From Rhodovastum atsumiense (GTDB taxonomy: Bacteria > Pseudomonadota > Alphaproteobacteria > Acetobacterales > Acetobacteraceae), in contig NZ_OW485601.1 in NCBI RefSeq assembly GCF_937425535.1, forward strand, positions 2,072,501-2,136,500: a stretch of DNA of 64,000 bases, written 5' to 3'. The position numbers and the translations under genes are program-made. The notes below the pieces were generated by a model, which saw only the letters and a program-made list of their open reading frames with translations, searched no databases and was not told the DNA's origin. Below, piece by piece: positions 17,313 to 26,782 of the stretch. The stretch's first letter is position 1, and the number at the start of each line of letters is the position of its first letter.

Positions 17313-17765
17313 TCAGGCCGGCGCGTGATGCAGGGCCGCCACTTCCCGCACCTTGCGCGCCATCGCGGCGATGCCGTTGCCGCGATTGGTGGACAGCGCC
17401 TCCAGCAGGCCCAGATCCTTGAGGAACACCGGATCGGTCGCCGCGATCTCGGCGGGGGTGCGACCGGAATAGACGCGCAGCAACAGGGCAACCAGGCCGG
17501 AAACGATTGCCGCGTCGGACAGGCCGGCAAAGTACATCCGCCCGTCACGCAGCGCCGCTTCCATCCATACCCGGCTCTGGCAGCCCGGCACGCGGTGCGC
17601 ATCGTCGGTCCAGGCTTCCGGGAACGGTGGCAGCTTGCGGCCGAGCTCGATGATGTAGCGGTAGCGGTCCTCCCAATCGTCGAACAGCGCCAGGTCCTCG
17701 CCGATCGCGGCGATGGCGTCGGCAGCGGAAGCGTCCTCGGGGACGACGAAGGGATCGGTGGTCAT
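17313..17765 (-). CDS. sufE: SufE-family cysteine desulfurase activator
   Basis: A 150-residue protein that accepts sulfur from SufS and passes it to the Fe-S scaffold. Seen: DWEDRYRYIIELGRKLP near residue 30 and the active Cys in VPGCQSRVW near residue 63. The ATG at 17765 gives the usual family length; a longer frame would run into the gshB 3' end. No other suf genes are adjacent, so it acts with a suf operon elsewhere. Confidence 0.9.
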   Translation of the reverse strand: MTTDPFVVPEDASAADAIAAIGEDLALFDDWEDRYRYIIELGRKLPPFPEAWTDDAHRVPGCQSRVWMEAALRDGRMYFAGLSDAAIVSGLVALLLRVYSGRTPAEIAATDPVFLKDLGLLEALSTNRGNGIAAMARKVREVAALHHAPA

Positions 17766-17796
17766 GGGGCGGATATGCGGCGGGGTTGCAACGGGA

Positions 17797-18795
17797 TCAA
17801 GCCACGGGTGCCAGCCTGGCCTCGATCGCATCCCAGATCCGGCCGGCGATGTCGATGCCGTCGAAGCGCTGGATTTCCTGGATGCCGGTCGGCGAGGTGA
17901 CGTTGATCTCGGTCAGCCATTCGCCGATCACGTCGATGCCGACGAAGACCAGACCGAGCTGCTTCAGCGTCGACCCGATGCGGGCACAGATCTCGCGGTC
18001 GCGCGCGGTCAGCTCGCAGGGCTCCGGCCGGCCGCCGACATGCATGTTGCTGCGGGCCTCACCGGCGGCCGGGACGCGGTTGATCGCGCCGACCGGCTCG
18101 CCGTCGACCAGGATGATGCGCTTGTCGCCCTGGCGCACCGCCGGCTCGTAGCGCTGGATCATCAGCGGCTCGCGCGAGCGGGCGAAGTGCATTTCGACCA
18201 GGGCGTTCAGGTTGGGGTCGTCGTGGCGGATCAGGAACACCCCCGAGCCGCCATTGCCGAACAGCGGCTTGACCACGATGTCCTTGTGGGTGGCGCGGAA
18301 GCCGCGGATCGCCTCCGGGTCCCAGGTGATCATGGTGGGCGGCATCAGGTCGGCGAAATGCGTGACCAGCAATTTCTCCGGCGAGTTGCGCACCGAAACC
18401 GGGTTGTTGACCACCAGCGTGCCCGATCCGTCGTCGCGATGGATGTGCTCGAGCAGGTGGGTGGCGGTGATATAGGCCATGTCGAAGGGCGGGTCCTGGC
18501 GCATCAGCACCACGTCCATCTTGCCCAGGTCCACCAGCGAGGGCTGGCCGAACCGGTAATGGTCGTTGCGCACGCGCTGGACGGTCACCGGGCGGGCACG
18601 GGCGAACAGGCGCTCCTCGCGGGCGATGCCATGCTTCAGCATGCCTTCGCGCAGGGTCAGGTCCTTCACCTCGTAGTGCCACAGCGTATGGCCACGCTGC
18701 TGCGCCGCCAGCATCAGCGCGAAGGTGGAGTCGCCATCGATATTGATGGTCTCGATCGGGTCCATCTGGACCGCGACAGTCAGCGTCCGCGCCAT
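17797..18795 (-). CDS. gshB: Glutathione synthetase
   Basis: A 332-residue ATP-grasp enzyme that joins gamma-glutamylcysteine and glycine in the cytoplasm. Features are [17 protein letters not shown] at the N-terminus, [18 protein letters not shown] near residue 85, [18 protein letters not shown] in the ATP-grasp part and [12 protein letters not shown] at the C-terminus. Length is normal for bacterial GshB. The ATG at 18795 fits the family start ([13 protein letters not shown]). It lies 31 bases upstream of sufE on the same strand. Confidence 0.95.
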   Translation of the reverse strand: MARTLTVAVQMDPIETINIDGDSTFALMLAAQQRGHTLWHYEVKDLTLREGMLKHGIAREERLFARARPVTVQRVRNDHYRFGQPSLVDLGKMDVVLMRQDPPFDMAYITATHLLEHIHRDDGSGTLVVNNPVSVRNSPEKLLVTHFADLMPPTMITWDPEAIRGFRATHKDIVVKPLFGNGGSGVFLIRHDDPNLNALVEMHFARSREPLMIQRYEPAVRQGDKRIILVDGEPVGAINRVPAAGEARSNMHVGGRPEPCELTARDREICARIGSTLKQLGLVFVGIDVIGEWLTEINVTSPTGIQEIQRFDGIDIAGRIWDAIEARLAPVA

Positions 18796-18882
18796 CCTGG
18801 TCTCCACCGGGCTCGTCTGGACTCACGGTCTATCGCCGGGCCGGGCGGCCGGCAAGGCGGCCTCGCTGCCGCGTGGCACCGT

Positions 18883-19710
18883 TCAGTTCAACCGCGAGCG
18901 CAACGCCTCCACCGCGGCCCGGGTGCGAACCGCCGCCTCCCCCTCCGGCACAAGGCCCAGGAAGGTCTCGAAGCAGCGCAGCGCCGCCGCCACCCGGTCG
19001 AGCTGCTCGTTCATCAGCCCGGCCTCCCGCCACAGCGACGCCGTGTCCGGGGCGATGCGCAGCATGTCCTCGGTGCAGGCCAGGGCGCCGGCGACATCGC
19101 CGAGATGCAGGCGGCGGATCTTGATGTTGTTCTGCAGCCGCAGCAGCACCGCGCGCTGCGACATCGGCGCCAGCACGCCGGGCCGCAGCTCGGCCTGCGG
19201 GCCCTCGACCCGCTTGAGCAGCGCCCGCAATTCGCGCCCGTCCATGGCCGCGCCGCCGGCGAAGACGTCCAGCACCACCTGCTCGCGGCTCCCTTCCAGC
19301 GCCACCAGGAAATGCCCGGGGAAATCGACGCCGTGCACGCCCCATCCCGCCGCCCGCGCCGCATGCAGCCACAGGATGCCCAGCGCCACCGGCAGGCCGC
19401 GGCGCCGGGCGATCACCCGGATCAGGTTGGCATTGTCGAGATTGTCGTAGTCGTTGGCATCGCCCTGGTAACGATGCCGGCCGGTGATCAACGCGGCCAG
19501 GGCGTTGGCGCGCGACACCAGGTCGTCCTCCGCGATCCCGTGGGCCACCGCCACCGCATCGCGGGCCAGTTCCGACAGATGTGCGCGTGCTTCCTGCCAG
19601 TCGGCCTCCGGGGCGTCGACACGGGCGAACTGCAGCGCCGCGTCGGCGATGTCGATCTCGGGGTCTGGCAAGTGTCCGATGGCGTCGAGGGCCTGCCGGG
19701 GCGGGCTCAT
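18883..19710 (-). CDS. SirB1-family transglutaminase-like/TPR protein
   Basis: A 275-residue protein. The transglutaminase-like SirB1 domain covers about residues 30-175, with YDNLDNANLIRVIARRRG and VHGVDFPGHFLV, in which His is part of the usual triad. Helical TPR-like repeats follow at about 185-270 (RLQNNIKIRRLHLGDVAGAL, ALRCFETFLGLVPEG). The usual Cys of transglutaminases is replaced by Asn in NANLI, common in this family, so enzymatic activity is doubtful. Function unknown. The ATG at 19710 matches the usual family start; upstream codons lack conservation signs. Confidence 0.8.
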   Translation of the reverse strand: MSPPRQALDAIGHLPDPEIDIADAALQFARVDAPEADWQEARAHLSELARDAVAVAHGIAEDDLVSRANALAALITGRHRYQGDANDYDNLDNANLIRVIARRRGLPVALGILWLHAARAAGWGVHGVDFPGHFLVALEGSREQVVLDVFAGGAAMDGRELRALLKRVEGPQAELRPGVLAPMSQRAVLLRLQNNIKIRRLHLGDVAGALACTEDMLRIAPDTASLWREAGLMNEQLDRVAAALRCFETFLGLVPEGEAAVRTRAAVEALRSRLN

Positions 19711-19876
19711 GGGGGCGTCCGGTTCCTGCTCGTCGGCCCGGCCCGCACTCTGCCGGACCGGGTCAGGGGTGATCGCTGTCAGCGGATATATTAAAGCCAG
19801 GGTGCCCCGGACGGATCGCTCATGCGGGGCCACGCCGACTGCATGCAACGCATCGGCGGGATTATGCACTGACGAT

Positions 19877-19901
19877 CGCTCGATCACCCGCGCTCGATCA
19901 C
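19877..19901. repeat. Two 11-base direct repeats with 14-base spacing
   Basis: CGCTCGATCAC occurs at 19877-19887 and 19891-19901. It lies in the 216-base gap between the SirB1-like gene and the small secreted-protein gene, which otherwise holds no recognisable gene or RNA. The spacing of nearly one and a half helical turns could suit a pair of protein contacts, but this is weak evidence. Confidence 0.3.
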
Positions 19902-19926
19902 ACCTGGCGCGCCTCCCGGCGGGCGC

Positions 19927-20244
19927 TCAGGGATCCCCGTGCAGGATCTGCAGGGCCCGCCGCAGCCGGTAGATTCCCGGCCGCACCAGCCCATCCCGGC
20001 ACATGCGCTGGCCTTCCGTGGCCAGCACGCGCGCCTCCCCCGGCATGTCCTTTCCCTCCCGGTCCTCGCTTGCCAACTGGGTGGCCAGTTCGTCGCAATA
20101 CGCGGCGCTGTCGGTGGTGACCCGGGTCGGCTCCACGTCATGCGCCACCGACTCGGCCTGGGTGGTCACCGCCAACCCCACGAGGAAGACCCCGGCGGTC
20201 AGGCGACGACAGAGCAGGGTGGAATGACCAATCATCACCTTCAT
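19927..20244 (-). CDS. Small exported protein of unknown function
   Basis: A 105-residue protein with a signal peptide (about residues 1-31; LTAGVFLVGLAVTTQAES) and a short mature helical part containing two Cys (YCDELATQL and QRMCRDGL), which could form one disulfide. No known family recognised. It sits 50 bases downstream of the histidine kinase on the same strand and may be its partner or target. Confidence 0.6.
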   Translation of the reverse strand: MKVMIGHSTLLCRRLTAGVFLVGLAVTTQAESVAHDVEPTRVTTDSAAYCDELATQLASEDREGKDMPGEARVLATEGQRMCRDGLVRPGIYRLRRALQILHGDP

Positions 20245-20293
20245 CGTAAGCGCCTGCCCCTGACAGGCGCGTGGTCCGTGGGTGACGGACCGT

Positions 20294-21757
20294 TCAGGAA
20301 CGGACCGGCCGCGTGTGCGCGACCGTCAGGGCCGGCAGGGTGATGACCGCGCGCAGGCCGGGCTTGTTGTCCTCCAGCCGCAGGCCGCCGCCATGCAGCG
20401 TCGCCACCGCCTGCACCAGCGACAGCCCGAGCCCGGACCCGGGCGTGCTGCGGGCCGTCTCGCCACGGTAGAAGCGCTCGGTGGCGCGGGAGCGGTCCTG
20501 GGCGGGGATGCCCGGCCCCTGGTCGGCCACGACGATTTCCACCATCCGCCCGGCACTGCGCCCGGCCAGCCGGATCGTGCTGCCGGGCGGGGAGAATTTC
20601 AGGGCGTTGTCCAGCAGGTTGGCGACCGCCTGCTGCAGCATGTCGCGGTCGCCGAAGGCCGGCAGGATGGGTGGGATATCGGCATCCAGCGCCTGCTCCC
20701 GCTCCTCGGCGGCGGCGGTGTACAGCTCCGCCAGGTCGAACAGCAGCGGCCCCAGATCCACCCGCGCGAAGGCCGAGCGGCGCGCCCCCGCCTCGATCTC
20801 GGCGATACGCAGCAGCGCCTGGAACACCGCGACGATGCCGTCGAGGTCCGATTGCGCCCGCTCGATCGCCGCCCGCAGGTCGGCCTCGTCGCGGGCGTGG
20901 TTGGCCGCGTCCTCCAGCCGGGCGCGGGCCCGGGTGATCGGCGTCCGCAGGTCATGCGCGATGGCGTTGGAGACCTGCCGCACCCCGTCCATCAACTGGG
21001 CGATGCGGTCGAGCATGTCGTTGATCTCTTCGGCCAGCCGGTCGAACTCGTCACCCAGCCCGGTCACCCGCACCCGCCGCGTCATGTCGCCGCGGCTGAA
21101 CGCGGCGGCGGTGGCGGCCACGTCGGCGATGGTGATGCGGAACAATCCCCGCACCAGCAGCGCCCCCGCCGTGCCCAGCGCCACCACGATCGGCGGCGCC
21201 CAGACCAGGGCATCGGCCAGGATGCGCCGCAACTGCGCCCGCGCCCGCACGTCGCGCCCGACCAGCAGGTGATAGCCCTGCGGCAAGGGAATCTGGCGGA
21301 TGCGGGCGAGGCCGCGGATGCCGGCGCGGTCGATCGGGATCTCGCTCCATTCGACGTCGTCGGTGATCGCGCGCGGCCATTGCTCCAGGTTGCCGGCCAC
21401 CGGCCGGTGCACCGGATCGGCCAGCAGGTAGATCGCGTCATCGTCGATATTGGCGGCAAGCCGGTCCTGGATGGTCTCGATCAGCGGCAGCGGGCCGTCC
21501 TGTGCACGCTCGACCAGCCCTTGCGCATCGGCATTGATCGCCGATTCGGTCTGACGGTCGAGCAGCCCGGCGGTCGACCACCACAGGAAGGCCGACAAGG
21601 CGAGCGCGCTGATCGTGAACAGACCCGCATAGATCAGGCCGAACCGCACCCCGGCGGACCGCAGCAGCGTCTGCGGGTGCAGCACCAGCCAGATATCCAT
21701 CCGCGCCCGGCGGACGAGCTTGCGCAGCACGTCCAGGGACTGCGGCGGCGGCGGCAT
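20294..21757 (-). CDS. Sensor histidine kinase
   Basis: A 487-residue membrane kinase. Transmembrane helices lie at about 38-60 and 184-203, with a roughly 120-residue periplasmic sensor between them. A HAMP domain covers about 203-255, the phospho-acceptor His is at 268 in AIAHDLRTP, the N box is QQAVANLLDNALKF, G1 is VADQGPGIP and G2 is GSGLGLSL. The reading frame extends upstream through a hairpin repeat, which is not coding; ATG 21757 is the most likely start and ATG 21700 an alternative. No response regulator is adjacent, so its partner is unknown. Confidence 0.85.
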   Translation of the reverse strand: MPPPPQSLDVLRKLVRRARMDIWLVLHPQTLLRSAGVRFGLIYAGLFTISALALSAFLWWSTAGLLDRQTESAINADAQGLVERAQDGPLPLIETIQDRLAANIDDDAIYLLADPVHRPVAGNLEQWPRAITDDVEWSEIPIDRAGIRGLARIRQIPLPQGYHLLVGRDVRARAQLRRILADALVWAPPIVVALGTAGALLVRGLFRITIADVAATAAAFSRGDMTRRVRVTGLGDEFDRLAEEINDMLDRIAQLMDGVRQVSNAIAHDLRTPITRARARLEDAANHARDEADLRAAIERAQSDLDGIVAVFQALLRIAEIEAGARRSAFARVDLGPLLFDLAELYTAAAEEREQALDADIPPILPAFGDRDMLQQAVANLLDNALKFSPPGSTIRLAGRSAGRMVEIVVADQGPGIPAQDRSRATERFYRGETARSTPGSGLGLSLVQAVATLHGGGLRLEDNKPGLRAVITLPALTVAHTRPVRS

Positions 21758-21790
21758 CGTGAACGGCTTCACCGGGACCTTGCACCATGG

Positions 21791-21935
21791 GCGGGGCGTT
21801 GCCCCGCGCCCCACCAGGAGGCTTCGCCTCCTGGACCTCCACCAAGGGCTTCGCCCTTGGAACCCGTTTTGCCGCGCAGCGCGATTGGGGTGCAGGGGGC
21901 CCCTGCCCCCTGCCGGGTCCAGGGCAGAGCCCTGG
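21791..21935. repeat. Hairpin-cluster repeat, copy A (five stems)
   Basis: Five stem-loops lie in succession after the M16 peptidase gene. They are 21791-21807 (7-bp stem, loop GTT), 21814-21834 (9 bp, loop TTC), 21842-21860 (8 bp, loop TTC), 21892-21913 (8 bp, loop CCCCTG) and 21919-21935 (7 bp, loop AGA). The spacer GCCGCGCAGCGCGATTGGGG at about 21871-21890 recurs exactly in copy B. Stems differ between copies while pairing is kept, so structure seems to be what is conserved. It may end or stabilise the thrC-peptidase transcript. Confidence 0.8.
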
Positions 21936-21938
21936 CCT

Positions 21939-23225
21939 TCATGCCGCCAGCCGCTCCGCGATGGCCGGCAGCCCGGGCACGTGGCCGGCCGGCCCCATGG
22001 CGGCGAGCGTCGGCGCGCCACGGAACAGCCGCACCGCCGACTTCACCACGTCATCCATGGTCACCGCCTCGATGCGCGCCACCGTCTCGGCGGTGGGCAG
22101 CACCCGCCCGAACACCTGCAGATGCCGCGCGAGCTGCTCACAGCGGCTGCCGGTGCTCTCCAGCGACATCAGCAGCGACGCCTTCACCTGCGCCCGCGCC
22201 CGCGCCAGCTCGGCTTCGGTCACCGCGGTCTGTACCTTCTGCAGCTCGTCCAGCATCACCGGTACCAGTTCGGCTGCCTCGCTCTCGCCGGTGCCGGCGT
22301 AGATGCCGAACAGGCCGCCATCCACGTACGGCGCGGTGAAGGAATAGATGGAATAGACCAGTCCCCGACGCTCCCGCACTTCCTGGAACAGGCGCGAGGA
22401 CATCCCGCCACCCAGCAGGGTGGACAGCAGCATGACCGTGTAGAAGTCCGGATCGCCGTACGACACCGCCGGGAAGCCCAGCACGATGTGCACCTGGTCG
22501 AGGTCCCGCGCCTCGCGGAACTCACCGCCACCATAGAGCCCCGGCAAAGCGGGCGGCGCGGACGTGCGCGGCAGGTCGGCGAAGTGGCGCTCGACCAGTT
22601 CCAGCACCGTCTCGTGCCGCAGGTTGCCGGCGGCGGCCACCACGGTGTTTGCCGTGGTGTAATGGTTGCGCATGTAGTCGATCAGCGTCTGCCGGCTCAT
22701 GCCGCGCAGGAGCTCCTCGGTGCCGAGCACCGGCCGGCCCATCGGCTGGCCCGGATAGGCGGCTTCCTGGAAATGGTCGAAGATGATGTCGTCCGGCGTG
22801 TCGTTGGCCTGGCCGATCTCCTGCAGGATCACCCCCCGCTCCCGCTCTACCTCGGCGGGATCGAAGGTGGAGTGGCTCAGGATGTCGCCGATGATGTCGG
22901 TGCAGAGACCGAGATCTTCCTTCAGCGCCTTGACGTAGAAGGCGGTCTGCTCGCGCGCGGTATAGGCGTTCATGTGACCGCCCACCGCCTCGATCTCCTC
23001 GGCGATCTGGGCGGCGCTGCGCCGCTCGGTGCCCTTGAAGGCCATGTGCTCGAGGAAATGGGACACCCCGTTTTCCTCGGCGAGCTCATGACGCGTGCCG
23101 GAGGCGACATAGGCGCCGAACGACACCGTCTCCACCCGCTCCATCCGCTCGGTGACCACGGTCAGTCCGGATGGCAGGCGGGTGACGCGGACGGCGCCCC
23201 CTTGCTCGGCAAGCGTCTCGCTCAT
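21939..23225 (-). CDS. M16-family zinc metallopeptidase (mitochondrial processing peptidase-like)
   Basis: A 428-residue peptidase with the inverted zinc motif HFLEH near residues 60-64 and the downstream Glu within ERGVILQEI. The rest follows the two-domain M16B pattern (GGGMSSRLFQEVRERRGLVYSI near 275-295). Bacterial members degrade peptides or process exported proteins. The ATG overlaps the thrC stop (ATGA), a common alphaproteobacterial arrangement. The predicted protein has no signal peptide. Confidence 0.92.
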   Translation of the reverse strand: MSETLAEQGGAVRVTRLPSGLTVVTERMERVETVSFGAYVASGTRHELAEENGVSHFLEHMAFKGTERRSAAQIAEEIEAVGGHMNAYTAREQTAFYVKALKEDLGLCTDIIGDILSHSTFDPAEVERERGVILQEIGQANDTPDDIIFDHFQEAAYPGQPMGRPVLGTEELLRGMSRQTLIDYMRNHYTTANTVVAAAGNLRHETVLELVERHFADLPRTSAPPALPGLYGGGEFREARDLDQVHIVLGFPAVSYGDPDFYTVMLLSTLLGGGMSSRLFQEVRERRGLVYSIYSFTAPYVDGGLFGIYAGTGESEAAELVPVMLDELQKVQTAVTEAELARARAQVKASLLMSLESTGSRCEQLARHLQVFGRVLPTAETVARIEAVTMDDVVKSAVRLFRGAPTLAAMGPAGHVPGLPAIAERLAA

Positions 23226-24622
23226 GCGGCATTCCTCAGGGCAGTGGCACGGACCAGGGCCTCGATGGCAGCGAGGTCGTTGGGCGCGCGATGATAGCGT
23301 TCCACCCTCTCATATAGGTCGGCCAGGCGCGACGGCAGGGGGGGACGGCAGCCGGTCGCGCGCTCCATCGCATCCGGGAACTTGGCCGGGTGCGCGGTCG
23401 CCATCGCCACGATGGGCACGCCCGGGCACGGCAAGGCCCGCGCCGCCGCGATCCCGATCGCCGAATGCGGGTCGGCCAGGTAGCCGGTGGCGGCATGCAG
23501 GCGGCGGATTTCCGCCAGCGTCCCCTCGTCATCCAGCGCGAAGCCGTGGAACAGCTTCGCCGCGCGCTGCCAGGCCGGCACCGGCACCGGCATCTGCCCG
23601 CGCGCCCGGAACTCGGCCATGGCGGCGGCGGTGGCGGCAGGGTCGCGATCGAGCAGCTCGAACAGCAGCCGCTCGAAATTGGAGCTGACCTGGATGTCCA
23701 TGCTCGGCGACAGCGACGGCTCCACCCCGCGCACCGACATGTCGTTGCTGGCGAGGAATCGCGTCAGGATGTCATTGCGGTTGGAACCGACCACCAGCCG
23801 CGCGATCGGCAGGCCCATGCGCCGCGCCGCCCAGGCCGCCAGCACATTGCCGAAATTGCCGGTGGGCACGCTGAACGCCACGTCCCGGTCCGGGGCGCCG
23901 AGCGCCAGCGCCGCCGCCACGTAGTAGGGAATCTGCGCCGCCACCCGCGCCCAGTTGATCGAGTTCACCGCCGAGAGATGCAGCTCCGCCCGGAACGGGG
24001 CGTCGGCGAACATCGCCTTCACCAGGTCCTGGCAGTCGTCGAAGGTGCCGTCCACCGCGACATTGGCGACATTGGGCGCCAGCACCGTGGTCATCTGCCG
24101 CCGCTGCACCTCGCTGGTCCGGCCTTGCGGGTGCAGGATGACGATGTCCACCCGGTCGCGATTGGCGCAGGCCTCGATCGCCGCCGAGCCGGTGTCGCCA
24201 GACGTCGCGCCGACGATGGTCACGCGCCGGTCCTGCGCCGTCAGCACATGGTCGAACAGCCGCCCGAGCAACTGCATCGCCATGTCCTTGAACGCCAGCG
24301 TGGGCCCGTGGAACAGCTCGCAGGCGAACAGGTCGTGGTCGAGCTGCACCAGCGGCACGGTCGCGGGATGGCCGAACCCGGCATAGGACTCCCGGCAGAG
24401 GCGCTGCAGCGTGGCGAAGGGAATGGAGGTGCCGACGAAAGGCTGGATCACCCGCGCGGCCAGTTCCGGATAGGGCAGGCCGCGCAGCGCCCGCCAGTCG
24501 GTGTGCGACAGCGACGGCCAGGTCTCCGGCACATAGAGGCCGCCATCCTCGGCCAGCCCCGCGAGGAGCACGCCGGAGAAATCGCGCACGGGCGCCTGCC
24601 CGCGGGTGGAGACGTAGCGCAT
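23222..24622 (-). CDS. thrC: Threonine synthase
   Basis: A 466-residue pyridoxal-phosphate enzyme that converts O-phosphohomoserine to threonine. MRYVSTRGQAPVRDFSGVLL is the standard start. The PLP Lys lies in GPTLAFKDMAMQ near residue 110, followed by GATSGDTGSAAIEA. The ATG at 24622 matches the family; an upstream extension (to 24727) adds non-conserved residues. It is coupled to the M16 peptidase gene by a 4-base overlap. Confidence 0.95.
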   Translation of the reverse strand: MRYVSTRGQAPVRDFSGVLLAGLAEDGGLYVPETWPSLSHTDWRALRGLPYPELAARVIQPFVGTSIPFATLQRLCRESYAGFGHPATVPLVQLDHDLFACELFHGPTLAFKDMAMQLLGRLFDHVLTAQDRRVTIVGATSGDTGSAAIEACANRDRVDIVILHPQGRTSEVQRRQMTTVLAPNVANVAVDGTFDDCQDLVKAMFADAPFRAELHLSAVNSINWARVAAQIPYYVAAALALGAPDRDVAFSVPTGNFGNVLAAWAARRMGLPIARLVVGSNRNDILTRFLASNDMSVRGVEPSLSPSMDIQVSSNFERLLFELLDRDPAATAAAMAEFRARGQMPVPVPAWQRAAKLFHGFALDDEGTLAEIRRLHAATGYLADPHSAIGIAAARALPCPGVPIVAMATAHPAKFPDAMERATGCRPPLPSRLADLYERVERYHRAPNDLAAIEALVRATALRNAA

Positions 24623-24789
24623 GATGCCGGATCCGCGTCTGATCGAACGGCCTATCTGGACCGGGACGCCGCCGGGATCAATGCATTGCTGGGACGGGGC
24701 CGGGTCGGCCGGGCTCATGCCGGGCATTTGTCACCAAACAGGAACGGTTGCCTGCTAGCGTCCAGGCCGCAATACCAGAAAGGAGTGGC

Positions 24790-25194
24790 ATGCTCGCGAG
24801 ACGACGCTTCGTGGCCTGCGCCATCTGCGCCGCCACCGGCCTGACCGCCACTGGGGTGGCGGCCCAGCCGACCGGAGGGGTCAAACGCACCATCCTCAGC
24901 CGGACCGATTTCCCCGGCGACACATACGCCACCATCGAGGTCCTGGTCGAAATCGAGGGTGGCGCCACCGTGGCACGCCATACCCATCCCGGCGTCGAGA
25001 GCGGCATCGTCATCGAGGGCGAAACCAGGCTGTTCGTGCAGGGCCAGCCCGACCGCACCGTCAAGGCGTCCGAAGCCTTCCAGATCCCGCCGGGGGTGCC
25101 GCACAGCGTGCGCAACGGCCCGGCCAGGACCCGCGTCGCCGTCACCTATGTGGTCGAGAAGGACAAGCCGCTCGCCTCGCCCGCCCCGGAATAG
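24790..25194 (+). CDS. Exported cupin-domain protein
   Basis: A 134-residue protein with a leader containing ARRRF (twin-arginine-like) and cleavage after VAA-Q near residue 27. A single cupin barrel follows: GGATVARHTHPGVESGIVIEGE is cupin motif 1 with two His and a Glu as metal ligands, and IPPGVPHSVRN is motif 2 with the third His. Function unknown; such proteins often bind a metal and a small ligand. An AGGAG site precedes the ATG at 24790. It is divergent from thrC. Confidence 0.82.
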   Translation: MLARRRFVACAICAATGLTATGVAAQPTGGVKRTILSRTDFPGDTYATIEVLVEIEGGATVARHTHPGVESGIVIEGETRLFVQGQPDRTVKASEAFQIPPGVPHSVRNGPARTRVAVTYVVEKDKPLASPAPE

Positions 25195-25215
25195 GCGGGA
25201 CCGACCGGGGGCCGC

Positions 25216-26781
25216 TTATCCCCGCAGGTAACGGGCCGTCAGGTGCGCCTCGAAATCCTGCGGGTCGAGCGGCTTGCCGGTGGCATGGCGCAGCAGGTCG
25301 TTGAACCCCATCCGGCTGCCCATCGCATGCACGCGCGACCGCAGCCAGCCCTGCAGGGGGGCGACGTCGCCGCGTCCCAGCGCCGCATCCAGCCCCGCCA
25401 CCTCGCGCCGCGCCGCCGCCATCAACTGCGCCGCCGCCATCGCGCCCAGCGTGTAGCTCGGGAAATAGCCGAAGGCGCCGTCATACCAATGGATGTCTTG
25501 CAGGCACCCCTGCGCATCGTCCGGGGGCGTGATCCCCAGCAGCGCCTGCATGCCCTCGGCCCAGGCGCCGGGCAGGTCAGCCACCGCCAGATCGCCCGCC
25601 ACCAGGGCCTGTTCCAGCCGGAAGCGCAGGATCACATGCGCCGGATAGGTCATCTCGTCGGCATCCACCCGGATGAAGCCGCGCTTCACCCGGCGCCACA
25701 GCCGGGCGAGGTTGTCGCCGCGATACGGTTCCGGATCGCCGCCGAAGCTGGCGTGCAGCTCCGTCCCCAGCCAGGAGAGGAACGGATCGGAACGGCAGGC
25801 CTGCATTTCCATGATCAGGCTCTGGCTCTCGTGCATGCCCATGCCGGCCGCCTGCCCCACCGGCTGGCGTGCCCATTCCGCCGGCAGGCCCCGCTCGTAC
25901 AGCCCGTGGCCGCCCTCGTGCAGCACGCCCATCACCGCCTGCGCCACCTCCGCTTCGTCATAGCGGGTGGTGATGCGCACATCGGTCGGGATGCCGCCGC
26001 AGAACGGATGGGTGGAGCGGTCCAGTCGGGCATGGTCCGCGTCGAGCCCGACCCGCAGCAGCAACCGCCGGCACAGCGCTTCCTGCTCCGCGGCAGGGAA
26101 CGGGCCGGGCAGGCGCAGCGGCGCCGGCCGCGCGGCCTGCAACGCCTCGGCCCGCGGCAATGCGTCACGCAGGAATGCCTCGTAGGCGGCGAACACCGGC
26201 GCCACGTCGGCCGCGCCGATGCCCGGCTGGAACCCATCCATCAGCGCATCATAGGGCGAGAGGCCCAGCGCCCCCGACAGCGCCGCCGCCTGCTCGCGCA
26301 CCAGCGCCAGCACCTGGGTGAGCGCGGGAGCCACCAGGGCGAAATGGCTGGTGCGCCGCGCCTCCCGCCAGACCTTCTCGCAGGCCGAGTTGGCCCGCGC
26401 CTGCGCTTCCACCAGATCCGCCGGCAGCGCCGTCGCCCTGGTATGGGCATGGCGCATCAGCCGCAGATTGGCCGCCTGCCACGGATCGGAGTCCGCCCCC
26501 GCCGCCTCGGCCAGCGCCAGGTCCTCGGCCACCTCCGGCGCCACCAGCAGGCCGTGCGCCAGCCCCGCCAGCACCGCCAACTGGTCGCCACGGGCAGCGC
26601 CGCCGCCGGACGGCATCATCGTTGCGGCGTCCCAGTTCAGCATGCCGGCGGCCTCGTGCACGGTGGCGATGCGGGCGAAGCGCGCCACCAGCCGCTCATA
26701 GGCCGGCGCCGGCTCGACCGCCGCGAGGGTCGGCAAGGTTTCCGGCGGTGGTGCGAGATCCTCGGTCCAGGGCGTGGTCAC
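25216..26781 (-). CDS. M32-family carboxypeptidase (Taq type)
   Basis: A 521-residue zinc metallocarboxypeptidase. The zinc motif HEGGH lies in VMGVLHEGGHGLYERGL near residues 278-282, with the third ligand in GMHESQS about 28 residues on. The N-terminus has AGMLNWDAATMMP. I chose GTG 26781 because GAGAGGA lies 6-7 bases upstream and the previous gene stops at 26783, leaving almost no gap; the ribosome site lies inside the SURF1 gene. It is the last gene of the cytochrome oxidase operon and probably not part of the oxidase itself. Confidence 0.9.
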   Translation of the reverse strand: MTTPWTEDLAPPPETLPTLAAVEPAPAYERLVARFARIATVHEAAGMLNWDAATMMPSGGGAARGDQLAVLAGLAHGLLVAPEVAEDLALAEAAGADSDPWQAANLRLMRHAHTRATALPADLVEAQARANSACEKVWREARRTSHFALVAPALTQVLALVREQAAALSGALGLSPYDALMDGFQPGIGAADVAPVFAAYEAFLRDALPRAEALQAARPAPLRLPGPFPAAEQEALCRRLLLRVGLDADHARLDRSTHPFCGGIPTDVRITTRYDEAEVAQAVMGVLHEGGHGLYERGLPAEWARQPVGQAAGMGMHESQSLIMEMQACRSDPFLSWLGTELHASFGGDPEPYRGDNLARLWRRVKRGFIRVDADEMTYPAHVILRFRLEQALVAGDLAVADLPGAWAEGMQALLGITPPDDAQGCLQDIHWYDGAFGYFPSYTLGAMAAAQLMAAARREVAGLDAALGRGDVAPLQGWLRSRVHAMGSRMGFNDLLRHATGKPLDPQDFEAHLTARYLRG

Positions 26782-26782
26782 G

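Noticed and set aside
20282-22339. Plus-strand open frame of 685 codons opposite the histidine kinase
   Set aside because: It mirrors the codon pattern of the kinase and M16 peptidase genes on the other strand, crosses a hairpin repeat and shows no domain.
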